Below, piece after piece: positions 8,665-17,027 of a stretch of DNA of 64,000 nt. The DNA lies in NCBI RefSeq assembly GCF_018128965.1, contig NZ_JAAEDH010000013.1:62001-126000 (forward strand), given 5' to 3'. Within the stretch, counting starts at the first letter, position 1, and every line of letters starts with the position of its first letter. The stretch is from Plastoroseomonas arctica. GTDB lineage: Bacteria > Pseudomonadota > Alphaproteobacteria > Acetobacterales > Acetobacteraceae. The translations under genes were made by a program, and so were the position numbers. The notes beneath the pieces are model-generated. The model was not told the DNA's origin. It ran no database searches and saw nothing but the letters and a program-made list of their open reading frames with translations.

Positions 8665-10092
8665 CTATCCGGCATCAGCGCGCTTGGGCGCGAGACCCTC
8701 CCCGATGTCCCACCAGATGCCCGCCATCAGCGCCAGGCCGTCGCGCAGCAGCGGCGCCAGTGCGTGTTCGTCCGGCCCGTGCTGGTTGCAGCCGGCGTAG
8801 CTGTTGGGGATCCACATCACCGGCACGCCCAGCTCCTCCTGGAAGATGTCGGAAGGATTGGAGCCGGAGGAATTCGGGATGATGTTCGGCTTCTGCCCGC
8901 TGGTGCGCTGCATCGAGGCGGCGACCATGCGCACCCAGGGATGCTCGGGGTCGGTGCGCGACGCGCTGAACATGTCGCGCTCCATCACCGGCACGATCTG
9001 CACCTCCGGAAATCCATGCGCGTCGAGGTGGCGGCGCAGCGCAGGCATGATGTCCTCGCCCTTCACGTCCACGGTGTGACGCACCTGAAGCCGGCAGCGC
9101 GCTTCGGGCTGGACGGCATTGGTCGGCTGGTCCGGGTGGCCGGTGATGGCGGCGAGCATGATGACGCTGGTCCAGGCGAAGATGCGCTCGGTGACGCTCA
9201 TGCCGGGCTCGCCCCAGCCGGGATCGGGCACCGGCGTGCCGGGAACCTCTTCCAGCACCAGCTCGCGGCACGCCTGGCGCACGCTCTCCGGCACGTGCTT
9301 CGGCAGCCAGCCATCGACGAGGATGCGGCCCTGCCGCGTGACGATGGAGGCGAGCGCGTGGGAGAGGATGAAGCCGGGGTCGGCGAGCACGCCGCCCCAA
9401 TGGCCGGAATGCGCGGCGTGTTCGCGCACGCGCACGACGAGGTCGAAGGCGACGCCGCCGCGGGCACCGAGTTTCAGGTCGGGCACGCTGCTCGCCTGCC
9501 TTGGGCCATCGAGGCCGATGAAGGCGTCGGCGGAGAGCAGCGCGGCGTCGCGCTTCATGAGGTCGCGCAGGCCGGGCGACCCCGCTTCTTCTCCTGTCTC
9601 AACGAACACCTTGGCGTTGAAGCCGAGATGGCCGCGCTCCGCGATCAGCGCGCGCAGCGCCTGGATGGCGATGAGGTGCTGGCCCTTGTTGTCCACGGTG
9701 CCGCGGCCGTACCAGAGGTCGCCCTCGACGGTAACCGCCCAGGGGTCGAGGCCTTCGCGCCACTTGCCGGGCAGGCCGCGCACCACGTCGCCATGGCCGT
9801 AGATGAGCACGGTCGGCAGCGCCGGATCCTCGATGCGGGTCGCGAGCATCACCGGGCCGCGGCCCGGGCGGGGGTTGTCGAGCACCGCGATCTCGAAGCC
9901 GAGCCCGTCGAACTCGGGGGGCAGCGTGGTCTCGCAGTAGCGGCGCAGCGCGGGCAGGCTGTCGGGCATCTGGCTTTCCGTCGGGTCGGCGACGAGGCGA
10001 CGGAGCGAGGCGAGGTAGGTGCCGTCGTCAAATAAACCCTGGGCGCGTGCGATCGCACCTTCGCGCGTGCCGCGCTGATTGCTACCGGACAT
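8665..10092 (-). CDS. M20 family metallopeptidase (ArgE/DapE/CPG2-like)
   Basis: A 475-residue zinc hydrolase that would cleave amide bonds of peptides or N-acyl amino acids. Metal and catalytic residues are visible: LIYGHGDVV (first His and Asp), WYGRGTVDNKGQH (bridging Asp), VETGEEAGSPGL (catalytic Glu pair) and a C-terminal His in CNQHGPDEH. Length fits the M20 family with an inserted dimerisation domain. ATG 10092 has AGGGG 7 nt upstream. No signal peptide is seen, so it is probably cytoplasmic. It is divergent from the second Opp/Dpp operon (86 nt apart) and upstream of the first importer cluster, which fits hydrolysis of an imported peptide-like substrate. Confidence 0.9.
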   Translation of the reverse strand: MSGSNQRGTREGAIARAQGLFDDGTYLASLRRLVADPTESQMPDSLPALRRYCETTLPPEFDGLGFEIAVLDNPRPGRGPVMLATRIEDPALPTVLIYGHGDVVRGLPGKWREGLDPWAVTVEGDLWYGRGTVDNKGQHLIAIQALRALIAERGHLGFNAKVFVETGEEAGSPGLRDLMKRDAALLSADAFIGLDGPRQASSVPDLKLGARGGVAFDLVVRVREHAAHSGHWGGVLADPGFILSHALASIVTRQGRILVDGWLPKHVPESVRQACRELVLEEVPGTPVPDPGWGEPGMSVTERIFAWTSVIMLAAITGHPDQPTNAVQPEARCRLQVRHTVDVKGEDIMPALRRHLDAHGFPEVQIVPVMERDMFSASRTDPEHPWVRMVAASMQRTSGQKPNIIPNSSGSNPSDIFQEELGVPVMWIPNSYAGCNQHGPDEHALAPLLRDGLALMAGIWWDIGEGLAPKRADAG

Positions 10093-10112
10093 GCCTGGAC
10101 CCCTGTGCTGAC

Positions 10113-10136
10113 GGCCCGATGATTGCATCGCGGGCC
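10113..10136. promoter_or_regulatory. Imperfect inverted repeat between divergent genes
   Basis: The arms GGCCCGATG and CATCGCGGGCC pair except for a two-base bulge, with ATTG between them. It lies in the 86-bp gap between the M20 peptidase start and the plus-strand binding-protein start, where a shared operator would be expected. No regulator gene is adjacent and no clear promoter boxes were recognised, so this is only a candidate. Confidence 0.2.
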
Positions 10137-10178
10137 GGGGCATGGAAGCGTGCCGCCATAGGTCCGGGGAGTTGTTGC

Positions 10179-11690
10179 ATGGGTTGGTTCGCGAGGGTCC
10201 TCGTTCTGGTGCTGTCGGCGATCGCGCCCGCCTTCGCGGGGCCTGCCGACAACACGCTGCGCTGGGCCTCGGACAGCGAACCCGCGAACATCATCCCCTA
10301 TCAGAACACCGTCCGCGAGGGCGTGGTGATGGGGTTCCTGATCTGGGACGCACCGACCTATCGCGACCCCACCAGCGGCGAATATCGGCTGCACCTGGCC
10401 GAGAGCGTGCGGCTGGTCGATGCCACCACCATCGAGATCCGCATGCGGCAGGGCATCGTCGCGCATGATGGCGAGGTGGTGGACGCGCAGGACCTCGTCG
10501 ACACCGTCAACATCATGCTCGACCCCGCCAACCGCATCGTGAATTTCCAGCGCGTGAGCTGGCTGGCGCGAGCGGAGCTGGTGGACGCGCAGACGGCACG
10601 GCTGATCATGAAGGAGCCGTTCGGGCCCTGGCAGGAGTACCTCACCAACGTCGTGGTGATGCCGAGCGACTATCTGCGCCGGGTCGGCCTCGAGGGCATG
10701 GCGCGCGAGCCGATCGGCACCGGTCCCTATCGGGTGAGCGAGCTCGCACCCGGCCGGCAGACCGTGCTGGAGCGCTTCGACCGGTATTTCGGTGGTGCGA
10801 AGGGGCAGCCCTCGATCCAGCGGCTGATCTTCCGGCGCATCCCCGAAGCGAATACGCGCCTGGCGGAGCTGCTGACCGGGGGGCTCGACTGGGTCTGGCG
10901 CGTGCTGCCGGACCAGGCCCGCAACCTGCGCAGCCGCCGCAACCTGACGGTCGTGAGCGGGGAGACGGTGCGCATCGTCTATATCGGCATGGATGCCGGC
11001 GGCCGCACCGGGCGCGAGGGCAATCCCATGACTGATCTGCGCGTGCGGCGCGCGATCTCGCACGCCATCGACCGGCCCGGGATCATCCGCAACCTGGTGG
11101 GCGAAGGGGCGTCCGTGCTGCACACGCCCTGCCACCCCGAGCAGTTCGGCTGCACGCAGGAGGGCATCACGCGCTACGAATACGACCCGGCGCGGGCGCG
11201 TGCGCTGCTGGCCGAAGCCGGTTATCCGAACGGGTTCGAGGTTGCGCTGATGGCCTATCGCGAACGGCCCTGGGTGGAAGCGGTGATCGGCCAGCTGCGC
11301 GCCGTCGGCATCCGCGCGAACCTCAGCTGGGTGCAGGCGGATACCTCCTCGTCGGAGGTGCGCGACGGGCGGGTGCGGATGAACATGGGGGCGTGGGGGT
11401 CCACCTCGCTCTACGATGTCGCGGCCATCACCTCCTACTTCTTCGGCGACAATCCGAACGACATGGCGCGCGATGCCGAGGTGGCGGCGATGCTGCGCCG
11501 GGGCGATACCTCGACCGATCCGGCGGCCCGGATCGAGGCCTATGCGCCGGCGATAAGGCGGATCACCGAGCAGGCCTATTGGCTGCCGATGTGGACCTTT
11601 CCGCTGACCTACGCCTTCAACAGCCAGCTCGAGTTCCGGCCCTCCGCCGATGAGGTGCCGCGCTTCTTCGAGGCGCGCTGGCGCCGCTGA
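10179..11690 (+). CDS. ABC transporter substrate-binding protein, family 5
   Basis: A 503-residue periplasmic binding protein that opens the plus-strand Opp/Dpp operon. The signal peptide is FARVLVLVLSAIAPAFA, with cleavage before GPADNTLRWAS. The family pattern is present: IEIRMRQGIVAHDGEVVDAQ, REPIGTGPYRVSEL, VRRAISHAIDRPGIIRNLVG and ARALLAEAGYPNGFEV. ATG 10179 has GGGGAG about 7 nt upstream. The stop overlaps the next ATG by one base (TGATG). It differs clearly from the binding protein at 5261-6877, so the two importers probably handle different ligands. Confidence 0.93.
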   Translation: MGWFARVLVLVLSAIAPAFAGPADNTLRWASDSEPANIIPYQNTVREGVVMGFLIWDAPTYRDPTSGEYRLHLAESVRLVDATTIEIRMRQGIVAHDGEVVDAQDLVDTVNIMLDPANRIVNFQRVSWLARAELVDAQTARLIMKEPFGPWQEYLTNVVVMPSDYLRRVGLEGMAREPIGTGPYRVSELAPGRQTVLERFDRYFGGAKGQPSIQRLIFRRIPEANTRLAELLTGGLDWVWRVLPDQARNLRSRRNLTVVSGETVRIVYIGMDAGGRTGREGNPMTDLRVRRAISHAIDRPGIIRNLVGEGASVLHTPCHPEQFGCTQEGITRYEYDPARARALLAEAGYPNGFEVALMAYRERPWVEAVIGQLRAVGIRANLSWVQADTSSSEVRDGRVRMNMGAWGSTSLYDVAAITSYFFGDNPNDMARDAEVAAMLRRGDTSTDPAARIEAYAPAIRRITEQAYWLPMWTFPLTYAFNSQLEFRPSADEVPRFFEARWRR

Positions 11691-12607
11691 TGCTGGGCTT
11701 CGCGCTTCGGCGAGCGGCGCTGGCCGTGGCGGTTGGGCTGGCGGTGTCCGCCATCGCCTTCCTGCTGCTCCGCGTCTCGGGCGACCTCGCCGCGACGCTG
11801 GCCGGCGAGGAGGCGAGTGCGGCGGAGATCGAGCGCATCCGCGGGCTCTATGGGCTCGACCGTCCTGTCATCGTGCAATATGGCGAATGGCTGCTGCGCT
11901 CGCTGCGCGGCGATCTCGGGCGCTCGCTCTTCTATCCGGAGAGCGTGGCGAAGCTGATCCTGGACCGGCTGCCGAATACGGCGACGCTCGCGACCCTCGG
12001 GCTCGCCGTGGCGCTGCTGCTGTCCATCCCGCTCGGCGTTGTGGCGGCGCTGTTCCGCAACACCTGGATCGACCGGCTGGCGCTCGCACTCGCGGTGCTG
12101 GGGCAGGCGATGCCTTCCTTCTGGTTCGCACTGCTGCTGATCTTCTTCTTCGGCATCACGCTCGGCTGGCTGCCGGTTTCGGGGACCGAAGGGCTAGCCA
12201 ATTTCGTGCTGCCGGCGCTGGCGCTGGGGTGGTTCTCGACGCCGGTGCTGATGCGCCTTACGCGCGCGGGGATGGTGGAGGTGCTGGCCGCCGACTACAT
12301 CCGCACGGCGCACGCCAAGGGGCTGCCAGTGCGCACCGTGCTGGTGAAGCATGCGCTGCGCAATGCGGTCGCACCCGTGGTGGCGCTCGCTTCCGTGCAG
12401 TTCGGCAACATGCTCTCGGGCTCGGTGGTGATCGAGACGGTCTTCGCCCTGCAGGGCATCGGCTACCTCGCCTGGGAATCGATTTCTCGGCGCGACTTTC
12501 CGGTGGTGCAGGGCATCCTGCTGGTGGTCGCACTGTTCTACGTGGTGCTGACGCTGGTCGCGGACCTGCTGAACGCCTGGCTCGATCCACGCATCCGGAG
12601 CGGTTGA
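11690..12607 (+). CDS. Peptide-type ABC transporter permease (DppB/OppB-like)
   Basis: A 305-residue inner-membrane permease. It has the N-terminal segment LRRAALAVAVGLAVSAIAFL, the conserved LLRVSGDLAATLAGEEAS stretch, IRGLYGLDRPVIVQYGEWL, and the EAA loop DYIRTAHAKGLPVRTVLVKH followed by ALRNAVAPV. The C-terminus has GSVVIETVFALQGIGYLAWE, as in DppB/GsiC. It is coupled to the binding protein by a one-base stop/start overlap. The DppC-like gene starts one base after its stop. Confidence 0.93.
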   Translation: MLGFALRRAALAVAVGLAVSAIAFLLLRVSGDLAATLAGEEASAAEIERIRGLYGLDRPVIVQYGEWLLRSLRGDLGRSLFYPESVAKLILDRLPNTATLATLGLAVALLLSIPLGVVAALFRNTWIDRLALALAVLGQAMPSFWFALLLIFFFGITLGWLPVSGTEGLANFVLPALALGWFSTPVLMRLTRAGMVEVLAADYIRTAHAKGLPVRTVLVKHALRNAVAPVVALASVQFGNMLSGSVVIETVFALQGIGYLAWESISRRDFPVVQGILLVVALFYVVLTLVADLLNAWLDPRIRSG

Positions 12608-12608
12608 G

Positions 12609-13475
12609 ATGAGCGGTGCACAGGTGACGCGCCGGGCGCGGTGGCGTGGTAATTGGGGGCTGATCATCGCCGCCGTCGTGCTCGGGGCGATCGCGCTGAT
12701 GGCGGTGGCGGCACCCTTGCTCGCGCCCTTCGATCCCTATGAGCAGATCCTCGACGACCGCATGCTGCCGCCGGCCTTCGTCGATGCGGAACGCGCGAGC
12801 CCGGACCATCTGCTTGGCACCGACAATCTCGGGCGCGACTACCTCTCGCGCCTGATCTATGGCGCGCGCATTTCGCTGCTGATCGGCTTCTTCACCATGG
12901 TGGTCTCGGGCGTCATCGGCACGGTGCTGGGCGTGGCCGCGGGTTTCTTCGGCGGGCGGACCGACATGGTGGTGTCCTTCCTGGTGACGACGCGGCTATC
13001 GCTGCCGGTGGTGATGGTGGCACTCGCCGTCGTCGCCGTGCTCGGCGGGTCGCTGCAGGTGGTCGTGCTGGTGCTGGGCCTGCTGCTGTGGGACCGGTTC
13101 GCGGTGGTGATGCGCAGTGCGACGATGCAGGTGCGCAGCCGCGACTACGTCACCGCGGCGCGCGCCATCGGATGTTCGGTGCCGCGCATCCTGTGGGGCG
13201 AGGTGCTGCCCAATGTCGTCTCCGGCCTGGTGGTGATCGCCAGCTACGAGATGGCGCAGGCGATCCTGCTCGAGGCCGCATTGTCCTTCCTCGGGCTTGG
13301 CGTGCAGCCGCCGCTGCCGAGCTGGGGGCTGATGGTCAGCGAGGCCAAGGAGTTCATGCTGTTCGAGCCCTGGATGATCATGCTGCCGGGTGCTGCCATC
13401 TGCGTGCTGGTGCTGGCGATCAACCTGCTGGGCGACGGCATCCGTGACCTCACCGCGCCCGAGGGTCGGCGATGA
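12609..13475 (+). CDS. Peptide-type ABC transporter permease (DppC/OppC-like)
   Basis: A 288-residue permease partner of the preceding gene. It has one N-terminal membrane segment (LIIAAVVLGAIALMAVAAPL), the OppC-type loop ending in LLGTDNLGRDYLSRLIYGAR, and then about five segments. The EAA loop reads SRDYVTAARAIGCSVPRILW followed by EVLPNVVS. The stop overlaps the first ATPase start by four bases (ATGA). All five genes of this operon are contiguous, which supports one complete importer. Confidence 0.93.
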   Translation: MSGAQVTRRARWRGNWGLIIAAVVLGAIALMAVAAPLLAPFDPYEQILDDRMLPPAFVDAERASPDHLLGTDNLGRDYLSRLIYGARISLLIGFFTMVVSGVIGTVLGVAAGFFGGRTDMVVSFLVTTRLSLPVVMVALAVVAVLGGSLQVVVLVLGLLLWDRFAVVMRSATMQVRSRDYVTAARAIGCSVPRILWGEVLPNVVSGLVVIASYEMAQAILLEAALSFLGLGVQPPLPSWGLMVSEAKEFMLFEPWMIMLPGAAICVLVLAINLLGDGIRDLTAPEGRR

Positions 13476-14431
13476 GCGAGATCGCGCTCGAACTGCGCAG
13501 GCTGACCGTCGATATCCCCACCGATGCCGGCATGCTGCACGCGGTGCGCGGCGTGTCGCTGACCGCGCGGCGCGGTGAGACCCTGTGCGTGGTGGGCGAG
13601 AGCGGGTGCGGGAAATCGCTGACCACCCTCGCGGTGATGGGCCTTCTGCCGGAAGGTGCGAAGCGCGGTGCCGAGCGCATGGAACTCGCCGGGGAAAACC
13701 TGCTCAAGGCCAGCCCGTCGCGGCTGCGGGCGCTGCGCGGCGACCGCATGGCGATGATCTTCCAGGACCCGATGACCTGCCTGAACCCCTCGCTCACCAT
13801 CGGCGACCAGATGACGGAGACCTTCCTGCATCACGGCAAGGGGCGACGGCGCGCGGCGCTCGACCGCGCCGTGGCGCTGCTGGAGCGGGTCGGCATCGCC
13901 GGGGCGGCGGGGCGGATCGGGCAGTATCCGCACCAGCTCTCGGGCGGGCTGCGCCAGCGCGTGGTGATCGCCATGGCGCTCATGTGCGAACCCGATGTGC
14001 TGCTGGCCGATGAACCGACCACGGCGCTGGATGCGACGGTGCAGCTGGGCATCCTGCAACTGCTGGCGGCCTTGCAGCGCGAGATGCACATGGCGCTGGT
14101 GCTGGTGACGCATGACCTCGGCATTGTCGCGCGCATCGCCGACCGCGTGGCGGTCATGTATGCCGGCGAAGTGGTGGAGGAGGGGGCCGTCCGCGCCGTG
14201 TTCGACACGCCGCGCCACCCTTATACGCGGGGGCTGATGCAGTGCATTCCGCAGCCCGGCATCACCGCGCCGGGCACGCGGCTTGGCACCATCCCCGGCC
14301 TCGTCCCGTATCTGGTGGGCGAGGTCGCCGGGTGCGCCTTTCGCGGCCGCTGCCCGCACGCGATGCCCGCCTGCGCCCTGCCTGTCCCGGTGCGCGAGGA
14401 TGCGGCGCATGCTTGGCGGTGCCTGCTGTGA
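13472..14431 (+). CDS. Peptide-type ABC transporter ATPase (DppD/OppD-like)
   Basis: A 319-residue ATPase subunit. Walker A GESGCGKS is at residues 42-49, the Q-loop is in FQDPMTCLNPS, the signature LSGGLRQR has Leu at the fifth position, Walker B is VLLADEPTTALD and the switch His is in VTHDLG. The oligopeptide-importer C-terminal domain has HPYTRGL and the Cys-rich GCAFRGRCPHAMPAC. Its stop overlaps the GTG start of the DppF-like subunit (GTGA). It should form a heterodimer with that subunit. Confidence 0.94.
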   Translation: MSEIALELRRLTVDIPTDAGMLHAVRGVSLTARRGETLCVVGESGCGKSLTTLAVMGLLPEGAKRGAERMELAGENLLKASPSRLRALRGDRMAMIFQDPMTCLNPSLTIGDQMTETFLHHGKGRRRAALDRAVALLERVGIAGAAGRIGQYPHQLSGGLRQRVVIAMALMCEPDVLLADEPTTALDATVQLGILQLLAALQREMHMALVLVTHDLGIVARIADRVAVMYAGEVVEEGAVRAVFDTPRHPYTRGLMQCIPQPGITAPGTRLGTIPGLVPYLVGEVAGCAFRGRCPHAMPACALPVPVREDAAHAWRCLL

Positions 14432-15384
14432 GCGCGCCGCTGCTGGAGCTTCGCGACGTCGCGCGCACCTACCGCGTCGGCGCCGGCCTGTTCGCGAAGA
14501 AGCGCGTGCTGACCGCCGTCGCGGGCGTGTCCCTGCAGGTGGGACGTGGCGAAGTGCTGGGGCTGGTGGGCGAGAGTGGGTGCGGCAAAAGCACGCTCGC
14601 GCGCATCATCCTGGGGCTGGAGGCGCCGAGCGCGGGCGAAGTGTTTTTGGACGGCCGCCCGATCGGCAGCATCGGCCGTCTGGAGCGCGGCCGCCTGGTG
14701 CAGCCGATCTTCCAGGACCCGTACTCATCGCTCAACCCGCGCCGGCAGATCGCGTCCATCGTCGGGCTGCCGCTCGACGTGCATGGCATCGGCACTGCGG
14801 GCGAGCGGCGGGATGCGGTGGCGGAGATGCTGGCGCTGGTGGGGCTGGCACCGCACCACGCCACCAGCTTTCCCGCGCAGCTTTCGGGCAGGCAGCGGCA
14901 GCGCGTGGCGATCGCGCGCGCGCTGGTGCTGCGCCCGGCGCTGGTGGTGTGCGATGAGCCGACCAGCGCGCTGGATGTCTCGGTGCAGTCGCAGATCCTC
15001 AATTTGCTGATGGATCTGCGGGAGCGGCTCGGGCTGGCCTACCTGTTCATCAGCCACAACCTCGCCGTGGTGCATATGCTCGCGGCACGGGCGGCGGCGA
15101 TGTACCTCGGCCGCGTGGTGGAGCAAGGCGAGGCGCAGCGCGTGCTGACCGCGCCGCGGCATCCCTACACGGCGGCCCTGCTCGCCTCGGTCCTGACGCC
15201 GGACGCGTCGCTGGGACTGCCGCAGATGCGTCTTGGGACGGTGTTTCCGAACCCGCTCGCGCTGCCTACAGGGTGCAGTTTCCACCCGCGCTGCCCGCTG
15301 GCATTAGAGCGCTGTTCCGTCGAGCGCCCGCCTCTGCGGCAGGTTGATGGTGATGGGCTTGTGGCGTGTCATCTTGCGCAGTGA
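14428..15384 (+). CDS. Peptide-type ABC transporter ATPase (DppF/OppF-like), altered signature motif
   Basis: A 318-residue ATPase, second of the pair. Walker A GESGCGKST, Q-loop FQDPYSSLNPR, Walker B LVVCDEPTSALD and the HPYTAAL / GCSFHPRCPLALERC C-terminal domain are all present. The signature, however, reads LSGRQRQR (residues 152-156 are LSGRQ), with Arg in place of the second Gly of LSGGQ. That Gly contacts ATP across the dimer interface, so one of the two ATP sites may be weakened. The start is GTG 14428, overlapping the previous stop as GTGA; no ATG fits. It is the last gene of the operon; a GC hairpin repeat follows. Confidence 0.93.
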   Translation: MSAPLLELRDVARTYRVGAGLFAKKRVLTAVAGVSLQVGRGEVLGLVGESGCGKSTLARIILGLEAPSAGEVFLDGRPIGSIGRLERGRLVQPIFQDPYSSLNPRRQIASIVGLPLDVHGIGTAGERRDAVAEMLALVGLAPHHATSFPAQLSGRQRQRVAIARALVLRPALVVCDEPTSALDVSVQSQILNLLMDLRERLGLAYLFISHNLAVVHMLAARAAAMYLGRVVEQGEAQRVLTAPRHPYTAALLASVLTPDASLGLPQMRLGTVFPNPLALPTGCSFHPRCPLALERCSVERPPLRQVDGDGLVACHLAQ

Positions 15385-15446
15385 GGGCAAGGGAGCTCTC
15401 GCAGCGTTAGCAAGCATGTTGGCTCAAGCTTGGGGACCTACGTCGC

Positions 15447-15476
15447 GGGTCCAGGGGCAGAGCCCCTGGCCTTGCC
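15447..15476 (+). repeat. Dispersed 30-bp intergenic repeat, copy 1
   Basis: These 30 bases are identical to 24631-24660. The repeat contains a perfect 8-bp stem, CCAGGGGC / GCCCCTGG, with a 3-base AGA loop. This copy sits in the 99-bp gap between two convergent genes. Similar GC-rich hairpin repeats are common between genes in GC-rich alphaproteobacteria (family knowledge). Confidence 0.8.
15451..15469. terminator. Hairpin between convergent genes, possible two-way terminator
   Basis: A perfect 8-bp GC stem with an AGA loop lies between the ends of the plus-strand importer operon (15384) and the minus-strand racemase-like gene (15484). There is no T-tract on either side, so classic intrinsic termination is doubtful. 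The hairpin is inside the dispersed repeat. Confidence 0.35.
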
Positions 15477-15483
15477 TCCCTCC

Positions 15484-16116
15484 CTACGCCCCCAGCCTCC
15501 GCCGCAGGGCGAGCACGGCGCTGTCGGGGGTGGTGAGCACGCGTTTGCCGGTGGCCGCGGCCACGGCGGTGGCGGCCCGGGCGAGGGAGAACTGGCCCAG
15601 GGCGATGGCGTCGCATTCTTTGAGGTCCAGGGCGGCTTTGGCGGCCAGGTAGTCGTGTTCGGTGGGGTTGCCGGCGTCGAGTGCGGCGAGTGCGCCTTCG
15701 GCCAGTTTCGTGGTGATGGTCATGCCCGGCGGGAATTCTGCGGGCATGGAGGCCAGCGTGCCGGCGAAGGTGGCGAGCAGGCCGATGTGGGTGCCGGCGG
15801 TCTTGGCTTCCTCGATCATGGCTTCGTTGGGCTTGAGGACGGGGATGTCGGGGTGGGCCGCGACCACGGCGTCGATGCAGGGTCCGAAGGCGGAGCAGGT
15901 GAACAGGATGGCGTTGGCGCCGGTGCTGACGGCGTAGTCGGCGAGCGTCAGGAACCGCGTGGTCATGGCGGGCGTGAGGGCGCCGTCGCGCGCGAGGTCG
16001 GCTGAGAGGCTGTCGTCGAGCAGGTTCATCAGCTTGGGTTCGGGCCAGAGGCGCGCGAAGGCCTCGGCGATGGCGGCGGGCGAGTGGCGCAGCGCGTGGA
16101 TGAGGGCGATGCGCAT
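15484..16116 (-). CDS. Aspartate/glutamate racemase family protein
   Basis: A 210-residue protein of the Asp/Glu/hydantoin racemase superfamily. The two expected catalytic cysteines are visible: AILFTCSAFGPC (first half) and LKECDAIALGQFSLAR (second half). MRIALIHALRHSPAAIAEAF forms the first strand-helix. Members racemise or isomerise amino acids, hydantoins or maleate; the substrate is not evident. ATG 16116 overlaps the stop of the upstream small secreted protein by one base. The gene faces the Opp operon end to end. Confidence 0.8.
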   Translation of the reverse strand: MRIALIHALRHSPAAIAEAFARLWPEPKLMNLLDDSLSADLARDGALTPAMTTRFLTLADYAVSTGANAILFTCSAFGPCIDAVVAAHPDIPVLKPNEAMIEEAKTAGTHIGLLATFAGTLASMPAEFPPGMTITTKLAEGALAALDAGNPTEHDYLAAKAALDLKECDAIALGQFSLARAATAVAAATGKRVLTTPDSAVLALRRRLGA

Positions 16117-16562
16117 CAGGGTGCGCCGCAGCGGCGCAGCGTGAGCGGGAAGTCGGTGCAGCCGGGGAAGGCGATCTCGTTGGGTCCGCGGCGTTCGACG
16201 TTCAGCGTGTCGGGGTTGCCGGTGCAGCCGAAGCCGATATCGGGCGGCAGGCGGGCGGCGAGCGCGCCGGTGGCGGCGACCGGGACGAAGCGGAACTGCA
16301 CGCCGCCGGCGGCACCCGCGACCGTCTCGATGCCGCGCTGGCGGTAGCCGACGTCGATGACGCCGGTGCGCAGGACGACGTCGCGGGTGAAGATGACGCT
16401 GGGCTGGGCGTAGCAGGCGGAGGAGGTGGTGTCGGTCGCGGGGAACAGGCCGCCGGTCCAGCTGCCGTAGAGCCATTCATGCGGCGTGGCACCGGTCTGG
16501 GCCACGGCGCCGCCGGCCAGCAGTGGCAGGGCCAGGGCAGTCACACGCCAAAATCCTCGCAT
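16116..16562 (-). CDS. Small secreted protein of unknown function
   Basis: A 148-residue protein that I do not recognise. It has a clear signal peptide (RGFWRVTALALPLLAGGAVA, then QTGATPHEW). The mature part has Cys residues at TTSSACYAQPS, GFGCTGNPD and FPGCTDFPLTLRRC, which could form two disulfides in the periplasm, plus a WLYGSWTGGLFP motif near the start. It is transcribed with the racemase-like gene, which it overlaps by one base. The function is unknown; export is the only firm inference. Confidence 0.65.
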   Translation of the reverse strand: MRGFWRVTALALPLLAGGAVAQTGATPHEWLYGSWTGGLFPATDTTSSACYAQPSVIFTRDVVLRTGVIDVGYRQRGIETVAGAAGGVQFRFVPVAATGALAARLPPDIGFGCTGNPDTLNVERRGPNEIAFPGCTDFPLTLRRCGAP

Positions 16563-16690
16563 CGCGTCACGGTCTCCGTTGTTGCGGCTGCTTGTAAAGC
16601 ATGGGCGTGACGAGGGGAAACAAGGGTCTCGCCTCGATTACACGCAAAGGTTGCTGGAAGGTTAACGGAGCCCGGCGGCAGGTTTCGGGC

Positions 16691-17002
16691 ATGCGCATCC
16701 CTGCCATTCCGATCGCCCGCCCGCCGCGCCGGCTGCACCGCGACCAGAACGGGCGGTTGCGGTTCATCGATCCTTCATCGCTGGGCGCTACCATCCTGGG
16801 CATGATCAGCAGCAACAGCCTGGCCGCCTTCACCGCTGAAGTATCCCGCAATGCGGGCATCCAGGGCGGCGCGCAGGCGGTGCGCGGAGCGGCGCCGGAG
16901 GCGGGGCGGCAGGCGCCCGCAGTGGGGCGCACGCTGGGCGCCGTGCCGCCATCCCCTGGCCAGGTGCTGCCGCGCGGATCGCTGCTCGACCTGCGCGTCT
17001 AG
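16691..17002 (+). CDS. Hypothetical protein
   Basis: A 103-residue product that I do not recognise. It starts MRIPAIPIARPPRRLHRDQN, has a short hydrophobic stretch (LGATILGMISSNSLAAFTA), then a Gly/Ala/Pro-rich tail ending LPRGSLLDLRV. ATG 16691 has CAGG about 8 nt upstream; a second ATG at 16802 could give a 66-residue product. The NUDIX gene follows 25 nt later on the same strand. No function is offered. Confidence 0.45.
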   Translation: MRIPAIPIARPPRRLHRDQNGRLRFIDPSSLGATILGMISSNSLAAFTAEVSRNAGIQGGAQAVRGAAPEAGRQAPAVGRTLGAVPPSPGQVLPRGSLLDLRV

Positions 17003-17027
17003 ACCGGCGTCATGATAGGTTGGTGCC

